Translations under genes and position numbers: made by a program | Source of the DNA: Lachnospiraceae bacterium C6A11 | GTDB lineage: Bacteria; Bacillota; Clostridia; Lachnospirales; Lachnospiraceae | DNA length: 64,000 bases | Assembly (NCBI GenBank): GCA_000702245.1 | Contig: JNKY01000010.1 | Span: 1 to 64,000, forward strand | Reading direction: 5' to 3' | In this document: one piece after another, positions 32,976 to 41,745 of the stretch | Layout: every line of letters starts with the position of its first letter | Position numbering within the stretch: the stretch's first letter is position 1 | The notes under the pieces: generated by a model | What the model was told of the DNA's origin: nothing | The model's database searches: none | What the model saw: only the letters and a program-made list of their open reading frames with translations

Positions 32976-34010
32976 ATGAAGAAATTCGGAAAGAAAATCC
33001 TTGCTATGTGTTTAGCAACTACCATGGCTCTCGGTATGACAGCTTGTGGTAAAGATGATGACAAGAAAGACGATACTCAGGCAGCTACTAAGGCTACTAC
33101 AGAAGCCTCAGGTGGCGGCGGATCAAGCGACAAGCTTATCAAGGTTGGTATTATCAACAACGATCCTAACGAGTCAGGATATCGTACAGCAAATGATAAA
33201 GACCTTCAGGCTATGTTCAATGAGGCGAACGGTTATGACGCATCATTCGCTTACAGCTTAAAGAATGATGAGCAGATCGCAGCAGCTCAGAAGTTCATCC
33301 AGGACGATGTTGATTATCTTCTCCTTTCAGCAGCTGATACAGCAGGTTGGGACGGCGTTCTTAAGGATGCACAGGATGCAGGTATCAAGGTTATCCTCTT
33401 TGACCGTACTATCGATGCAGATCCAAGTCTTTATGCAGCTTCTATCGTTTCCGACATGGACAAGGAAGGCGAGCAGGCAGCTACATGGTTAAAAAACCAG
33501 AATCTTTCAGAGTACAACATCATCCATATCCAGGGCGTTATGGGTTCAGCAGCTCAGCAGGGTAGATCCGGAGCACTCATTCAGATGGCTAAGGATAACG
33601 GCTGGAACATCATCACTTCTCAGACAGCAGAGTGGAATGCAGAGAAGGCACAGCAGATCGTTCAGTCAGTTATCGACCAGGGTACAAAGTTTAACGTAAT
33701 CTATGCAGAGAACGATGATATGGCTAAGGGTGCTGTAGCAGCACTTGACAAGGCAGGCATCTCTCACGGTGTTGGTAAGGACGTAGTAATCATGGGCTTC
33801 GACTGCAACAAGTGGGCACTTGAAGAGCTCCTTGCTCAGAACTGGAACTATGATGGACAGTGCAATCCTTTCCAGGCTAAATATATTGACGAAGTTATCA
33901 AGAAGCTTGAAAACGGCGAGACAATTTCTGAGAAGACAATCATTATGGAAGAAAAGGGCTTTGATGCATCAACTATTACACAGCAGGATGTAGATGATAA
34001 CGGTATTTAA
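32976..34010 (+). CDS. Sugar ABC transporter substrate-binding lipoprotein (YtfQ/RbsB-like)
   Basis: A 344-aa lipoprotein (Cys near 24 in MTACGKD) with a Thr/Ala linker and a Peripla_BP_4 domain from about residue 48 (LIKVGIINNDPNESGYR). It is paralogous to the preceding lipoprotein. AADTAGWDGVLKDAQDAGIKVILFDRTID mirrors the sugar-contacting loop of YtfQ-type proteins. It presumably delivers the sugar to the permeases encoded downstream. It has its own leader and a strong terminator before the ATPase gene, the usual way to make binding protein in excess over membrane components. Confidence 0.93.
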   Translation: MKKFGKKILAMCLATTMALGMTACGKDDDKKDDTQAATKATTEASGGGGSSDKLIKVGIINNDPNESGYRTANDKDLQAMFNEANGYDASFAYSLKNDEQIAAAQKFIQDDVDYLLLSAADTAGWDGVLKDAQDAGIKVILFDRTIDADPSLYAASIVSDMDKEGEQAATWLKNQNLSEYNIIHIQGVMGSAAQQGRSGALIQMAKDNGWNIITSQTAEWNAEKAQQIVQSVIDQGTKFNVIYAENDDMAKGAVAALDKAGISHGVGKDVVIMGFDCNKWALEELLAQNWNYDGQCNPFQAKYIDEVIKKLENGETISEKTIIMEEKGFDASTITQQDVDDNGI

Positions 34011-34027
34011 TCTATGACTTAATCAGA

Positions 34028-34058
34028 GGGTGCAACATTTGTGTTGCACCCTTTTTTT
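34028..34058 (+). terminator. Terminator/attenuator after the binding-protein gene
   Basis: Stem GGGTGCAAC / GTTGCACCC with a T7 run. Partial read-through would supply the ATPase and permease genes. Confidence 0.9.
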
Positions 34059-34122
34059 ACAAAAATACGTAACGTAAGGTTGTAGTTTTTGACCAGTGAA
34101 ATATGAAAAAAGAGGTGGAGCA

Positions 34123-35763
34123 GTGAAAGAAAAGGCTGTATTGGAATTACATAATATACATAAAACCTTTCCGGGTGTAAAGGCTCTTCAGAACGTTGAT
34201 TTTACTCTTCGTGAGGGCGAGATACATGCTCTTATGGGAGAGAACGGAGCCGGTAAATCCACGCTTATCAAGGTAATAACCGGCGTTTACGAAAAGGAAG
34301 AGGGACAGATATTCCTTAAAGGAAACGAAGGAGAGGTTCATATTCATTCACCACAGGACGCGCAGAATCTGGGTATTAGTACTGTTTATCAGGAAATAAC
34401 ACTCTGCCCGAATCTTACTGTGGCTGAAAATATGTTTATTGGAAGAACCAAAGGGCAGATTACCAAGTGGAGAAAGATGAACAAGGAAACCGACAGGATC
34501 CTTAAGTCACTTGATATTCCGGCAAGGGCAACCCAGCAGCTGGCAAGCTGCTCTCTGGCTGTTCAGCAGATGGTCGCTATCGCAAGAGCAGTTGATATGG
34601 AATGTAAGGTTCTCATCCTGGATGAGCCTACATCATCTCTTGATGACAGTGAAGTTAAGAAGCTCTTTGGTCTCATGAGAGATCTGAAGGCAAAAGGCGT
34701 TGGAATAATATTTGTTACTCATTTCCTGGATCAGGTTTATGAGGTCTGCGACAGGATAACCGTCCTCCGAGATGGAAAGCTTGTCGGAGAGTATGAGATA
34801 GATAAGCTTCCGAGAGTTCAGCTTGTATCGAAGATGCTCGGTAAAGAGGTTGATGATCTTGAGGAAATCAAGAGTGATTCGGAAGGTTATAAGGAAAAGG
34901 ATGCCGATAGTCCTCTGTTTGAGGCTACGAAGCTCCAGTCAAATGCAGGAATTCAACCATTTGATTTCTATATTAAAAAGGGAGAGGTCAACGGATTTAC
35001 GGGACTTCTCGGTTCGGGTCGAAGCGAGTGCGTAAGAGCTATCTTCGGTGCCGACAGAATATTAAAAGGAAAAATGAAGAAGAACGGCAAGGAAATAAAG
35101 ATCGCAAAACCGCTTGATGCTATGAAGCAGGGTATCGCATATCTTCCTGAGGACAGAAAGAGAGACGGTATCGTAGGTGATCTTTCGGTAAGAGAGAATC
35201 TTATCCTTGCATCGCAGGTTCTTAGAGGCTTCTTTAAGCCGTATTCAAAAGCAGAAACTTACAGATTGGCAGACGAGTATATAAAGCTCCTCGACATCAA
35301 GACGGCATCGGCAGATACACCGATCAAGTCTCTGTCAGGTGGTAACCAGCAGAAGGTTATCGTAGCCAGATGGCTGCTCATGCATCCTGAATATCTGATA
35401 CTTGATGAGCCTACAAGAGGTATCGACGTAGGAACCAAGGTTGATATCCAGAAGCTGGTTCTTAAGCTTGCATCTGAAGGAATGAGTATTACCTTCATAT
35501 CTTCAGAAACAGATGAGATGCTTAGAACCTGCTCGAGACTGATCGTCATGAGAGACAGAAAGGTCGTTGGAGAGCTTAAGGGTGATGAACTTACCCAGAG
35601 TAATATCATGAAGACTATTGCCGGACATACAGAAGAAATGGCAGCTTCGGGAGAACCGATAGTCGTAGAAGAAGAGATAGTTGTAGACGCCACGAATGAC
35701 ACAGTAGAGCTGGTCACAGAAGATGTGGAGGTTGAAGAAGAGGGAGGTGAGAAGATTGACTAG
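34123..35763 (+). CDS. Sugar ABC transporter ATP-binding protein (YtfR/RbsA/XylG-like)
   Basis: A 546-aa tandem ATPase. The first half has Walker A GENGAGKST, signature SLAVQQ and Walker B LILDEPTSSLD. The second half has the degenerate Walker A-like GLLGSGRSE, a full signature LSGGNQQK and LILDEPTRGID. One intact and one degenerate site is normal in this monosaccharide importer family. The GTG at 34123 follows AGGTGG by 5 nt; the open frame reaches back to 34096 without a better site. The acidic C-terminal extension (about 520-546, rich in E, V and D) is unusual. The permease start overlaps its end by 8 nt. Confidence 0.94.
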   Translation: MKEKAVLELHNIHKTFPGVKALQNVDFTLREGEIHALMGENGAGKSTLIKVITGVYEKEEGQIFLKGNEGEVHIHSPQDAQNLGISTVYQEITLCPNLTVAENMFIGRTKGQITKWRKMNKETDRILKSLDIPARATQQLASCSLAVQQMVAIARAVDMECKVLILDEPTSSLDDSEVKKLFGLMRDLKAKGVGIIFVTHFLDQVYEVCDRITVLRDGKLVGEYEIDKLPRVQLVSKMLGKEVDDLEEIKSDSEGYKEKDADSPLFEATKLQSNAGIQPFDFYIKKGEVNGFTGLLGSGRSECVRAIFGADRILKGKMKKNGKEIKIAKPLDAMKQGIAYLPEDRKRDGIVGDLSVRENLILASQVLRGFFKPYSKAETYRLADEYIKLLDIKTASADTPIKSLSGGNQQKVIVARWLLMHPEYLILDEPTRGIDVGTKVDIQKLVLKLASEGMSITFISSETDEMLRTCSRLIVMRDRKVVGELKGDELTQSNIMKTIAGHTEEMAASGEPIVVEEEIVVDATNDTVELVTEDVEVEEEGGEKID

Positions 35764-36811
35764 GAAGAGAACATTTAATAAACAGCTTCTTATTCCACTC
35801 GTAGCAATCATTGCGCTTGCTTTATTTAATCTTATTAACGATCCGTCATTCTTCAAGATCACCACAGCTACAAACGTTGATGGTCAGAAGATACTTCTCG
35901 GAAACCCGATCACGATCCTTGATAACGGATCTGAGCTGGCAATCCTTGCAATAGGAATGACACTCGTAACAGCAGCTTCCGGCGGACAGGATATTTCCGT
36001 TGGCGCAGCCATAGCAATCTCAGGATCGGTTATGCTGAGAGTCCTTTGCGGAAAAGGCGGAGAATCCAGCACTTTACAGGCACCTATCATCGTAGCCTTC
36101 CTTATCGCAGTTGTTGTTTCAATGCTCTTCGGCGCATTTAACGGTGTACTCGTTGCCTACTTTAAAATACAGCCGATGGTCGCGACGTTGATACTTTTCA
36201 CGGCCGGTCGAAATATAGCGGCTTGGATAAATGACAACCACCTTCCTGTAATTAAGGATAAATCCTTCACATACTTTGGTGGTTTCCTTCCGGGAATTCC
36301 TATTCCTACGCCGTTCCTTATAGCGGTCCTGTGTATGATAGTCATAGCTTTGGTACTGAAGTTTACCACACTCGGACTATATACTCAGTCGGTTGGTATC
36401 AATGAGAACTCATCAAAGCTTAATGGTGTCAGACCACAGTTTGTTAAGTTCCTTACCTTTGTTATCCTCGGCATCTGTGTTGCAGTTGTAGCACTTATCA
36501 AGGTCAGCCGTATCAGTTCTATCAACTATTCGGTTATAGCTAAGGATATAGAGATGGATGCGATCCTTGCGGTTGCACTCGGAGGAAACTCACTTGCCGG
36601 CGGTAAGTTCAGCATGGCAGCATCAATACTTGGTGCATACATCATCCAGTTCCTTACAACAACACTTTACAAGCTCCAGGTTAATTCGGATGCGCTTCCG
36701 GCTTACAAGGCGATAGTTGTAATCACTCTGGTTGTAATCAGTTCGCCGGCAGTAAGAGAGAAGACAGCAGCATTTAAGCTTAAGCTTGCTAAGAAGAAGG
36801 AGGCGAAATAG
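35756..36811 (+). CDS. Sugar ABC transporter permease (YtfT-like)
   Basis: A 351-aa inner-membrane permease with eight to ten predicted spans. GQDISVGAAIAISG and LGGNSLAGGKFSM are the family signatures, the latter being the ATPase-coupling loop. The start is a TTG at 35756 with GGAGGTGAG 6-7 nt upstream, inside the ATPase gene, indicating translational coupling. With the next gene it makes a heterodimeric channel, as in the galactofuranose importer YtfQRT-YjfF and related arabinose systems. Confidence 0.92.
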   Translation: MTRKRTFNKQLLIPLVAIIALALFNLINDPSFFKITTATNVDGQKILLGNPITILDNGSELAILAIGMTLVTAASGGQDISVGAAIAISGSVMLRVLCGKGGESSTLQAPIIVAFLIAVVVSMLFGAFNGVLVAYFKIQPMVATLILFTAGRNIAAWINDNHLPVIKDKSFTYFGGFLPGIPIPTPFLIAVLCMIVIALVLKFTTLGLYTQSVGINENSSKLNGVRPQFVKFLTFVILGICVAVVALIKVSRISSINYSVIAKDIEMDAILAVALGGNSLAGGKFSMAASILGAYIIQFLTTTLYKLQVNSDALPAYKAIVVITLVVISSPAVREKTAAFKLKLAKKKEAK

Positions 36812-36812
36812 T

Positions 36813-37865
36813 ATGGACGAAAAGATGAAAAAACGTCCCGGCAAATTCAAAACCTGGTTCGCCGGAACAAGTGATACGAATCTCCTTCTTACAATAACAA
36901 TAGTTGTATTTGTGCTTATGTATTCAAGCGCAATCATATTCCAGGGTGAAGGCTTCCTGAAGCCACAGACCTTCCTCAATATCCTGAATCAGAATTCACC
37001 GCTTATAATCACGGCGATCGGACTCAGTATAGTAATGATAAATGGCGGAATCGATATCTCCGTTGGTGGTGTTGTAGCTCTTGTAAGTATGAGCTGTGCA
37101 GTTTATCTGGATTATCATCATGGAAGCGTTATCGGTGCCATCGCTATCGCTCTTGGAATCGGACTTGCATTCGGACTTGTTCAGGGCTTCCTTGTGGCAT
37201 ATCTCGGAATACAGCCATTTATCGTAACTCTGGCCGGAATGTTCTTCGCCAGAGGTATGACAACCATAGTTCATACAAAGTCATTTAATGTTAAAAACAA
37301 GGAATTTAAGGATCTGGCAGAAACCAGAATAATCATCCCGGGACTCGGTTCTACCAACAGCAAGGGCAGATACATTGATGCCAAAATTGAGATCGGTGTT
37401 ATCGTAGCACTCGTGCTGGTAATATTCTTCTTTATGCTGCTCAGATGGTCAAAACTCGGAAGAAGCTTCTACGCAGTAGGAGGAAACAGCCAGAGCGCAC
37501 TTATGCTCGGTATAAATGTTAAGAGGACAAAGTTCCTTTCGCATGTTATCTGCGGTGTTCTTGCAGGTATCGCAGGCTTTGTTTACTTCATGCATGTAGG
37601 TTCAGGTTCAGCTTCTCATGCGAGCGGTATGGAAATGAACGCAATCGCCTCGTCAATCATAGGTGGTACGATGCTTACCGGTGGTGTAGGTAATCCTATA
37701 GGAACCTTCTTCGGCGTTCTCTCACTTGCAACTATCCAGAATATCGTTGCATCTGCAGGACTTGATGAAGCATGGTGGACAGGAATCACTATAGCAGCTA
37801 TGCTCTGTATCTTCCTTATCGTCCAGTCTGTACTTATCGCACTGAAGAAGAAGGCTATGAAGTAG
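36813..37865 (+). CDS. Sugar ABC transporter permease (YjfF-like)
   Basis: A 350-aa partner permease. GGIDISVGGVVALVSM and IIGGTMLTGGVGNPIGT are the conserved membrane and coupling motifs, and spans are comparable to its neighbour. AAGGAGG lies about 9 nt before ATG, one base after the previous stop. Two distinct permease genes rather than one is the YtfT/YjfF arrangement and separates this system from single-permease ribose and xylose importers. Confidence 0.93.
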   Translation: MDEKMKKRPGKFKTWFAGTSDTNLLLTITIVVFVLMYSSAIIFQGEGFLKPQTFLNILNQNSPLIITAIGLSIVMINGGIDISVGGVVALVSMSCAVYLDYHHGSVIGAIAIALGIGLAFGLVQGFLVAYLGIQPFIVTLAGMFFARGMTTIVHTKSFNVKNKEFKDLAETRIIIPGLGSTNSKGRYIDAKIEIGVIVALVLVIFFFMLLRWSKLGRSFYAVGGNSQSALMLGINVKRTKFLSHVICGVLAGIAGFVYFMHVGSGSASHASGMEMNAIASSIIGGTMLTGGVGNPIGTFFGVLSLATIQNIVASAGLDEAWWTGITIAAMLCIFLIVQSVLIALKKKAMK

Positions 37866-38089
37866 TGATATGACGGATGATCATCAAAAATGATATGACA
37901 GTATAACGGGAAATTCCGGATATATATGCGAGATAAAGCAGGAATGACGAATAATCAAAGAAAATATCACTGATTTACATGATGGTTTATAGAGCCGTCA
38001 GATGTTAGGATCATATTATAAAGCACAGCGCAAACTATATTAAGCGCTCGTAAGTATTTATCAAATATGACGAATGGAGTGAAATACAA
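37866..38089 (+). promoter_or_regulatory. Upstream region of the transaldolase gene with shared 15-bp motif
   Basis: 224 nt without a gene. ATTTACATGATGGTT (37973-37987) is, on the minus strand, a 14-of-15 match to 32905-32919 in the binding-protein leader. It lies about 27 nt upstream of a TATTAT -10 candidate (38014-38019), a position where an activator such as the YesN regulator would bind. Confidence 0.5.
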
Positions 38090-38743
38090 ATGAAATTTTT
38101 TATCGACACAGCAAATGTTGACGACATCAGAAAAGCAAATGATATGGGTGTTATCTGCGGAGTAACAACAAATCCTTCTCTTATCGCTAAGGAAGGCAGA
38201 GACTTCACAGAGGTTATCAAGGAGATCACATCCATAGTTGACGGCCCGATCAGCGGCGAGGTTAAGGCAACCACAGTTGACGCAGAGGGCATGATAAAGG
38301 AAGGCAGAGAGATAGCTGCCATCCATCCGAACATGATAGTTAAGATACCTATGACAGTTGAAGGACTTAAGGCTGTTAAGGTGCTTTCAAAGGAAGGCAT
38401 CAAGACAAACGTAACCCTTATCTTCTCGGCTAATCAGGCTCTTCTTGCAGCAAGGGCAGGCGCAACCTATGTTTCACCTTTCCTCGGAAGACTTGATGAC
38501 ATCAGCTCACCTGGTATCGAGCTTATCGAAAATATCGTTCAGATATTCGGAAACTATGATATTTCTACAGAGATCATCGCAGCAAGTATCAGAAATACAG
38601 TACACGTAACAGAGTGTGCTCTTGCGGGCGCTGATATCGCTACCGTTCCTTACGCAGTCATCGAGCAGATGACCAAGCATCCTCTTACAGATCAGGGAAT
38701 CGTAAAGTTCCAGGAGGATTACAGGAAGGTATTTGGAGACTAG
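38090..38743 (+). CDS. fsa: Transaldolase / fructose-6-phosphate aldolase family (TalC type)
   Basis: A 217-aa class I aldolase of the small TalC/Fsa group. [13 protein letters not shown] opens the protein, [12 protein letters not shown] follows, and the Schiff-base lysine is in MIVKIPMT (about K86). [28 protein letters not shown] completes the barrel core. In clostridia this form usually acts as transaldolase in the non-oxidative pentose phosphate pathway. That suits its place between a pentose transporter and an isomerase-like gene; true F6P aldolase activity is less likely. TGGAGTG precedes ATG. Confidence 0.93.
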   Translation: MKFFIDTANVDDIRKANDMGVICGVTTNPSLIAKEGRDFTEVIKEITSIVDGPISGEVKATTVDAEGMIKEGREIAAIHPNMIVKIPMTVEGLKAVKVLSKEGIKTNVTLIFSANQALLAARAGATYVSPFLGRLDDISSPGIELIENIVQIFGNYDISTEIIAASIRNTVHVTECALAGADIATVPYAVIEQMTKHPLTDQGIVKFQEDYRKVFGD

Positions 38744-38848
38744 ACTATTATGTACAGGTCGCGGGCTGCGTACTCTGCGGTCTGCGGCCTGGTGTGTTCT
38801 TTTGGGGCGCCCCGGAGAACTTATATAACGATGGGAGGAAATTAAAAC
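38744..38848 (+). other. GC-rich double hairpin between transaldolase and isomerase genes
   Basis: Two foldable segments: CAGGTCGC / GCGGCCTG (about 38756-38793) and GTTCTTTTGGGG / CCCCGGAGAAC (about 38796-38820). No T-run follows. The ribosome site GGGAGG is at 38834-38839. Confidence 0.5.
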
Positions 38849-40330
38849 ATGGAAAATATGCCGGTAGTTAAGCTTGGTATAGTAGCAGTTTCAAGAGACT
38901 GCTTCCCGATGAGCCTGTCTATACAGAGAAGGGAAGCTGTAGTTGCTGAATATACAAAGAATTACGGAGAAATATATAACTGCCAGACAACAGTTGAAAA
39001 TGAGATCGATATGAGAAAGGCCCTTGCAGAGGTAAATGCGGCAGGCTGTAATGCGCTTGTTGTATTCCTCGGAAACTTCGGGCCTGAATCAAGCGAGATA
39101 CTTCTTGTTAAGGAATTCCAGGGCCCTGCTATGGTAGTTGCAGCGGCTGAGGAGGCAGGTGACAGACTTTGCGATGACAGAGGCGATGCATACTGCGGAA
39201 TGCTTAACGCAAGCTACAATCTCTACCTCAGAAATCTCAAGGCTTACATACCTGAGTATCCGGTTGGAACAGCTTCTGAGATAGCTGATATGATAAATGA
39301 TTTCAAGACTATCGCAAGAGCTAAGATCGCGCTCAGCAATCTGAAGATCATAAGCTTCGGTCCGAGACCTCAGGACTTCCTTGCATGTAATGCACCTATC
39401 AAGCAGCTTTACAATATGGGTATCGAGATTGAGGAGAACTCAGAGCTCGATCTCTTTGAAGCTTTCAATAAGCATGCTGATGATCCGCGTATCGATGCGG
39501 TTGTTGCTGATATGGCTGCAGAGCTCGGAGACGGCAATAAGAAGCCGGAAGTGCTTAAGAAACTTGCTCAGTACGAGCTGACCTTAACTGACTGGATAGA
39601 GGCTCACAAGGGCAGCAGAGAGTATACTATTATCGCTGGAAAGTGCTGGCCTGCATTCCAGACCCAGTTCGGTTTCGTTCCTTGCTACGTAAACAGCCGT
39701 CTTGCCGCAAGAGGCATCCCTGTTTCCTGCGAGGTTGATATCTACGGCGCACTTTCAGAATACATCGGACAGCTTGTAAGTGACGATGCTGTTACACTTC
39801 TTGACATCAACAATTCAGTTCCTAAGGATATGTTTGATGAGGAGATCAAAGGTAAGTTCGATTATGATTACACTATCAAGGACGTATTTATGGGCTTCCA
39901 CTGCGGAAATACATGTACGACCAAGCTGGCCTTCCACGAGATGAAGAACCAGAAGATCATGGCAAGAACGCTTCCTGAGGAGGTTACAAACGGTACCCTC
40001 GAGGGAGATCTTATTCCTGGTCATGCAACAGTTTACAGAATTCAGAGCACCTCTGATGCCAAGCTACGCGCTTACGTTGCAGAGGGTGAGATACTTCCTG
40101 TAAGAACACGTTCCTTCGGCGGAATCGGTATCTTCGCTATTCCTGAGATGGGACGCTTCTACAGACATGTACTTGTTGAGAAGAACTATCCTCACCATGC
40201 AGCGATCACCTTCCATCATAACGGAAGACTGCTCTTCGAGGTATTTAAGTTTATCGGTGTTGAACTTGATGAGATAGAGTACAACCGTCCGAAGGGAGTC
40301 AGATATCCATCGGAGAATCCTTTTGCATAA
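38849..40330 (+). CDS. L-fucose/L-arabinose isomerase family protein
   Basis: A 493-aa cytoplasmic protein of the FucI/AraA fold, expected to interconvert an aldose and a ketose using a divalent metal. NCQTTVENEIDM lies near the N-terminus. Candidate metal ligands are the Glu in SCEVDIYGAL, the Asp in LLDINN, and His residues in GFHCGNT and NYPHHAAI. It is shorter in detail and divergent from classical AraA and FucI, so the sugar is uncertain. With the FGGY kinase and transaldolase in the same locus it completes an isomerase-kinase route for an aldopentose, probably L-arabinose or a relative. GGGAGG lies 9 nt before ATG. Confidence 0.88.
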   Translation: MENMPVVKLGIVAVSRDCFPMSLSIQRREAVVAEYTKNYGEIYNCQTTVENEIDMRKALAEVNAAGCNALVVFLGNFGPESSEILLVKEFQGPAMVVAAAEEAGDRLCDDRGDAYCGMLNASYNLYLRNLKAYIPEYPVGTASEIADMINDFKTIARAKIALSNLKIISFGPRPQDFLACNAPIKQLYNMGIEIEENSELDLFEAFNKHADDPRIDAVVADMAAELGDGNKKPEVLKKLAQYELTLTDWIEAHKGSREYTIIAGKCWPAFQTQFGFVPCYVNSRLAARGIPVSCEVDIYGALSEYIGQLVSDDAVTLLDINNSVPKDMFDEEIKGKFDYDYTIKDVFMGFHCGNTCTTKLAFHEMKNQKIMARTLPEEVTNGTLEGDLIPGHATVYRIQSTSDAKLRAYVAEGEILPVRTRSFGGIGIFAIPEMGRFYRHVLVEKNYPHHAAITFHHNGRLLFEVFKFIGVELDEIEYNRPKGVRYPSENPFA

Positions 40331-40361
40331 AACACATATTCCTCTTCCTTTGGGGTTTTAA

Positions 40362-40398
40362 AAAGTCCGCAGGTTTATGGCCTGCGGACTTTCTTTTT
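40362..40398 (+). terminator. Terminator of the sugar locus
   Basis: Stem AAAGTCCGCAGG / CCTGCGGACTTT followed by CTTTTTT. Confidence 0.9.
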
Positions 40399-40543
40399 TA
40401 TAAGCTTTACCCACCATTCTGTGATAATATCTACCGTAATTACGCCGGAACGTAAGGATGGAACATATTACGGAGGATTCAGATATGAATTCCCCTTTAT
40501 TATGACACTTTTATGTCAGTTTATGCAAAATAAAAGTATTGAT

Positions 40544-40572
40544 TTGACATCGATAAACGGCTGATGTAATGT
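40544..40572 (+). promoter_or_regulatory. Promoter of the ACP-thioesterase operon
   Basis: TTGACA, 17 nt, TAATGT. Upstream, TGACA/TGTCA arms six bases apart (40503-40518) could be an operator. The position rules out an in-frame ATG at 40574 as the ACP start. Confidence 0.7.
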
Positions 40573-40612
40573 TATGAATGAAAGTAAAGTTTTATATGAA
40601 AGGGTGACTTTT

Positions 40613-40849
40613 ATGATATTTGATAAGCTTGTGAAGATTATGGCTGAGCAGCTGGGAGTTCAGCAGCAGGACATCTCGATGGAGACTATGCTGAGAGACG
40701 ATCTTGCGGTTGATTCACTGGACCTTTACAACCTCGGAATGGTGCTTGAGGATGAGTTTAATATCGAGCTTCCTCAGGATGAGATGAACGATATCGAGAC
40801 TGTTGAGGATGTTGTGAAGATGCTTAAAGAGCAGGGTGTTGAGGAATAA
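40613..40849 (+). CDS. Acyl carrier protein
   Basis: A 78-aa acidic four-helix carrier. The phosphopantetheine attachment Ser35 is in AVDSLDLYNL. It ends with the usual acidic helix (ETVEDVVKMLKEQ). AAAGGGTG lies 6-8 nt before ATG. The stop and the ATG of the thioesterase gene share one base (TAATG), so the two are translationally coupled. It is not near fab genes, which suggests a dedicated carrier rather than the main AcpP. Confidence 0.93.
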   Translation: MIFDKLVKIMAEQLGVQQQDISMETMLRDDLAVDSLDLYNLGMVLEDEFNIELPQDEMNDIETVEDVVKMLKEQGVEE

Positions 40850-41655
40850 TGTACGAATTCGATTCAAGGGTAAGATACAGCGAGCTGGCAGAGGATAAGA
40901 AGCTCAGCCTGGTTTCGGTGATCAATTATTTTCAGGACTGCTGCACCTTCGAGGCGGAGGAGCGTGAAGTTGGTCTTGAATATCATGATATAAATCATAC
41001 GGCGTGGATGCTGATCAACTGGCATATTAAGATCAACAGGCGGCCGGAGTTTAATGAAAATATCCGTGTGAAAACCTGGGCGATAGGCTTCAGGCATTTC
41101 CTCGGAGAGCGTAACTTCACGATAAAGAATGATGAGGGCGAGCTGCTTGTCTGCGCCTACTCTAAGTGGGCCTACGTAAATACGCTTGCAGGCGTTCCGG
41201 AGAAAGGCATACCTAAGGAAGAAGTGGATGCTTACGGTGCCGCTGAGCCGCTTCAGGCTGACTTCAGGAAGGATAAGATAAAGCTTCCGGAGGAGATGAT
41301 GGCGGTGGAACCGATCACAGTTACAGCCGGTAACCTTGACACCAATCATCATGTGAATAATGCAGAGTATGTTGGGCTTGCGCTTTCGGCTGTGAGTAGC
41401 TATCTGAATTCTGTATATAAAAATGAATCGTTTAGCGGTGATGTGGCTGACAACAGCAGCGAGAAGATATCTGCGGATAGAGATGCAGAGGTCTCGTTGA
41501 GTAGGGTTTCTGAGATACGAGTAGAATATAAACTTCAGTCGGTTCTCGGAGATGTTATATATCCGTTCGTAAGTGTGAAGGATGACAACATATATGTAGT
41601 CCTCAGAAATGCGGATGGCAATCCGAAACTTATCGCTGAACTTACAATCAGATAG
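40849..41655 (+). CDS. Acyl-ACP thioesterase
   Basis: A 268-aa double hot-dog thioesterase (FatA/FatB type) that releases free fatty acid from acyl-ACP. The N-terminal hot-dog carries WMLINWHIKI and WAIGFRHFLGERNF. The catalytic Asn-His region is NLDTNHHVNNAEYV (about 163-176) in the second hot-dog. A low-complexity insertion (about 188-222, S/D/E-rich) is unusual. Its own upstream ACP supplies a likely partner. The product acid could go to membrane lipids or be exported; chain length cannot be read from the sequence. Confidence 0.92.
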   Translation: MYEFDSRVRYSELAEDKKLSLVSVINYFQDCCTFEAEEREVGLEYHDINHTAWMLINWHIKINRRPEFNENIRVKTWAIGFRHFLGERNFTIKNDEGELLVCAYSKWAYVNTLAGVPEKGIPKEEVDAYGAAEPLQADFRKDKIKLPEEMMAVEPITVTAGNLDTNHHVNNAEYVGLALSAVSSYLNSVYKNESFSGDVADNSSEKISADRDAEVSLSRVSEIRVEYKLQSVLGDVIYPFVSVKDDNIYVVLRNADGNPKLIAELTIR

Positions 41656-41745
41656 ATGATTTTATCGCACGAATGCTTCGGGAATTTTATCGCAGGGATG
41701 TGATATAATGATGTAGTTAGTAATAAATATTTTGGAGGGATATTT

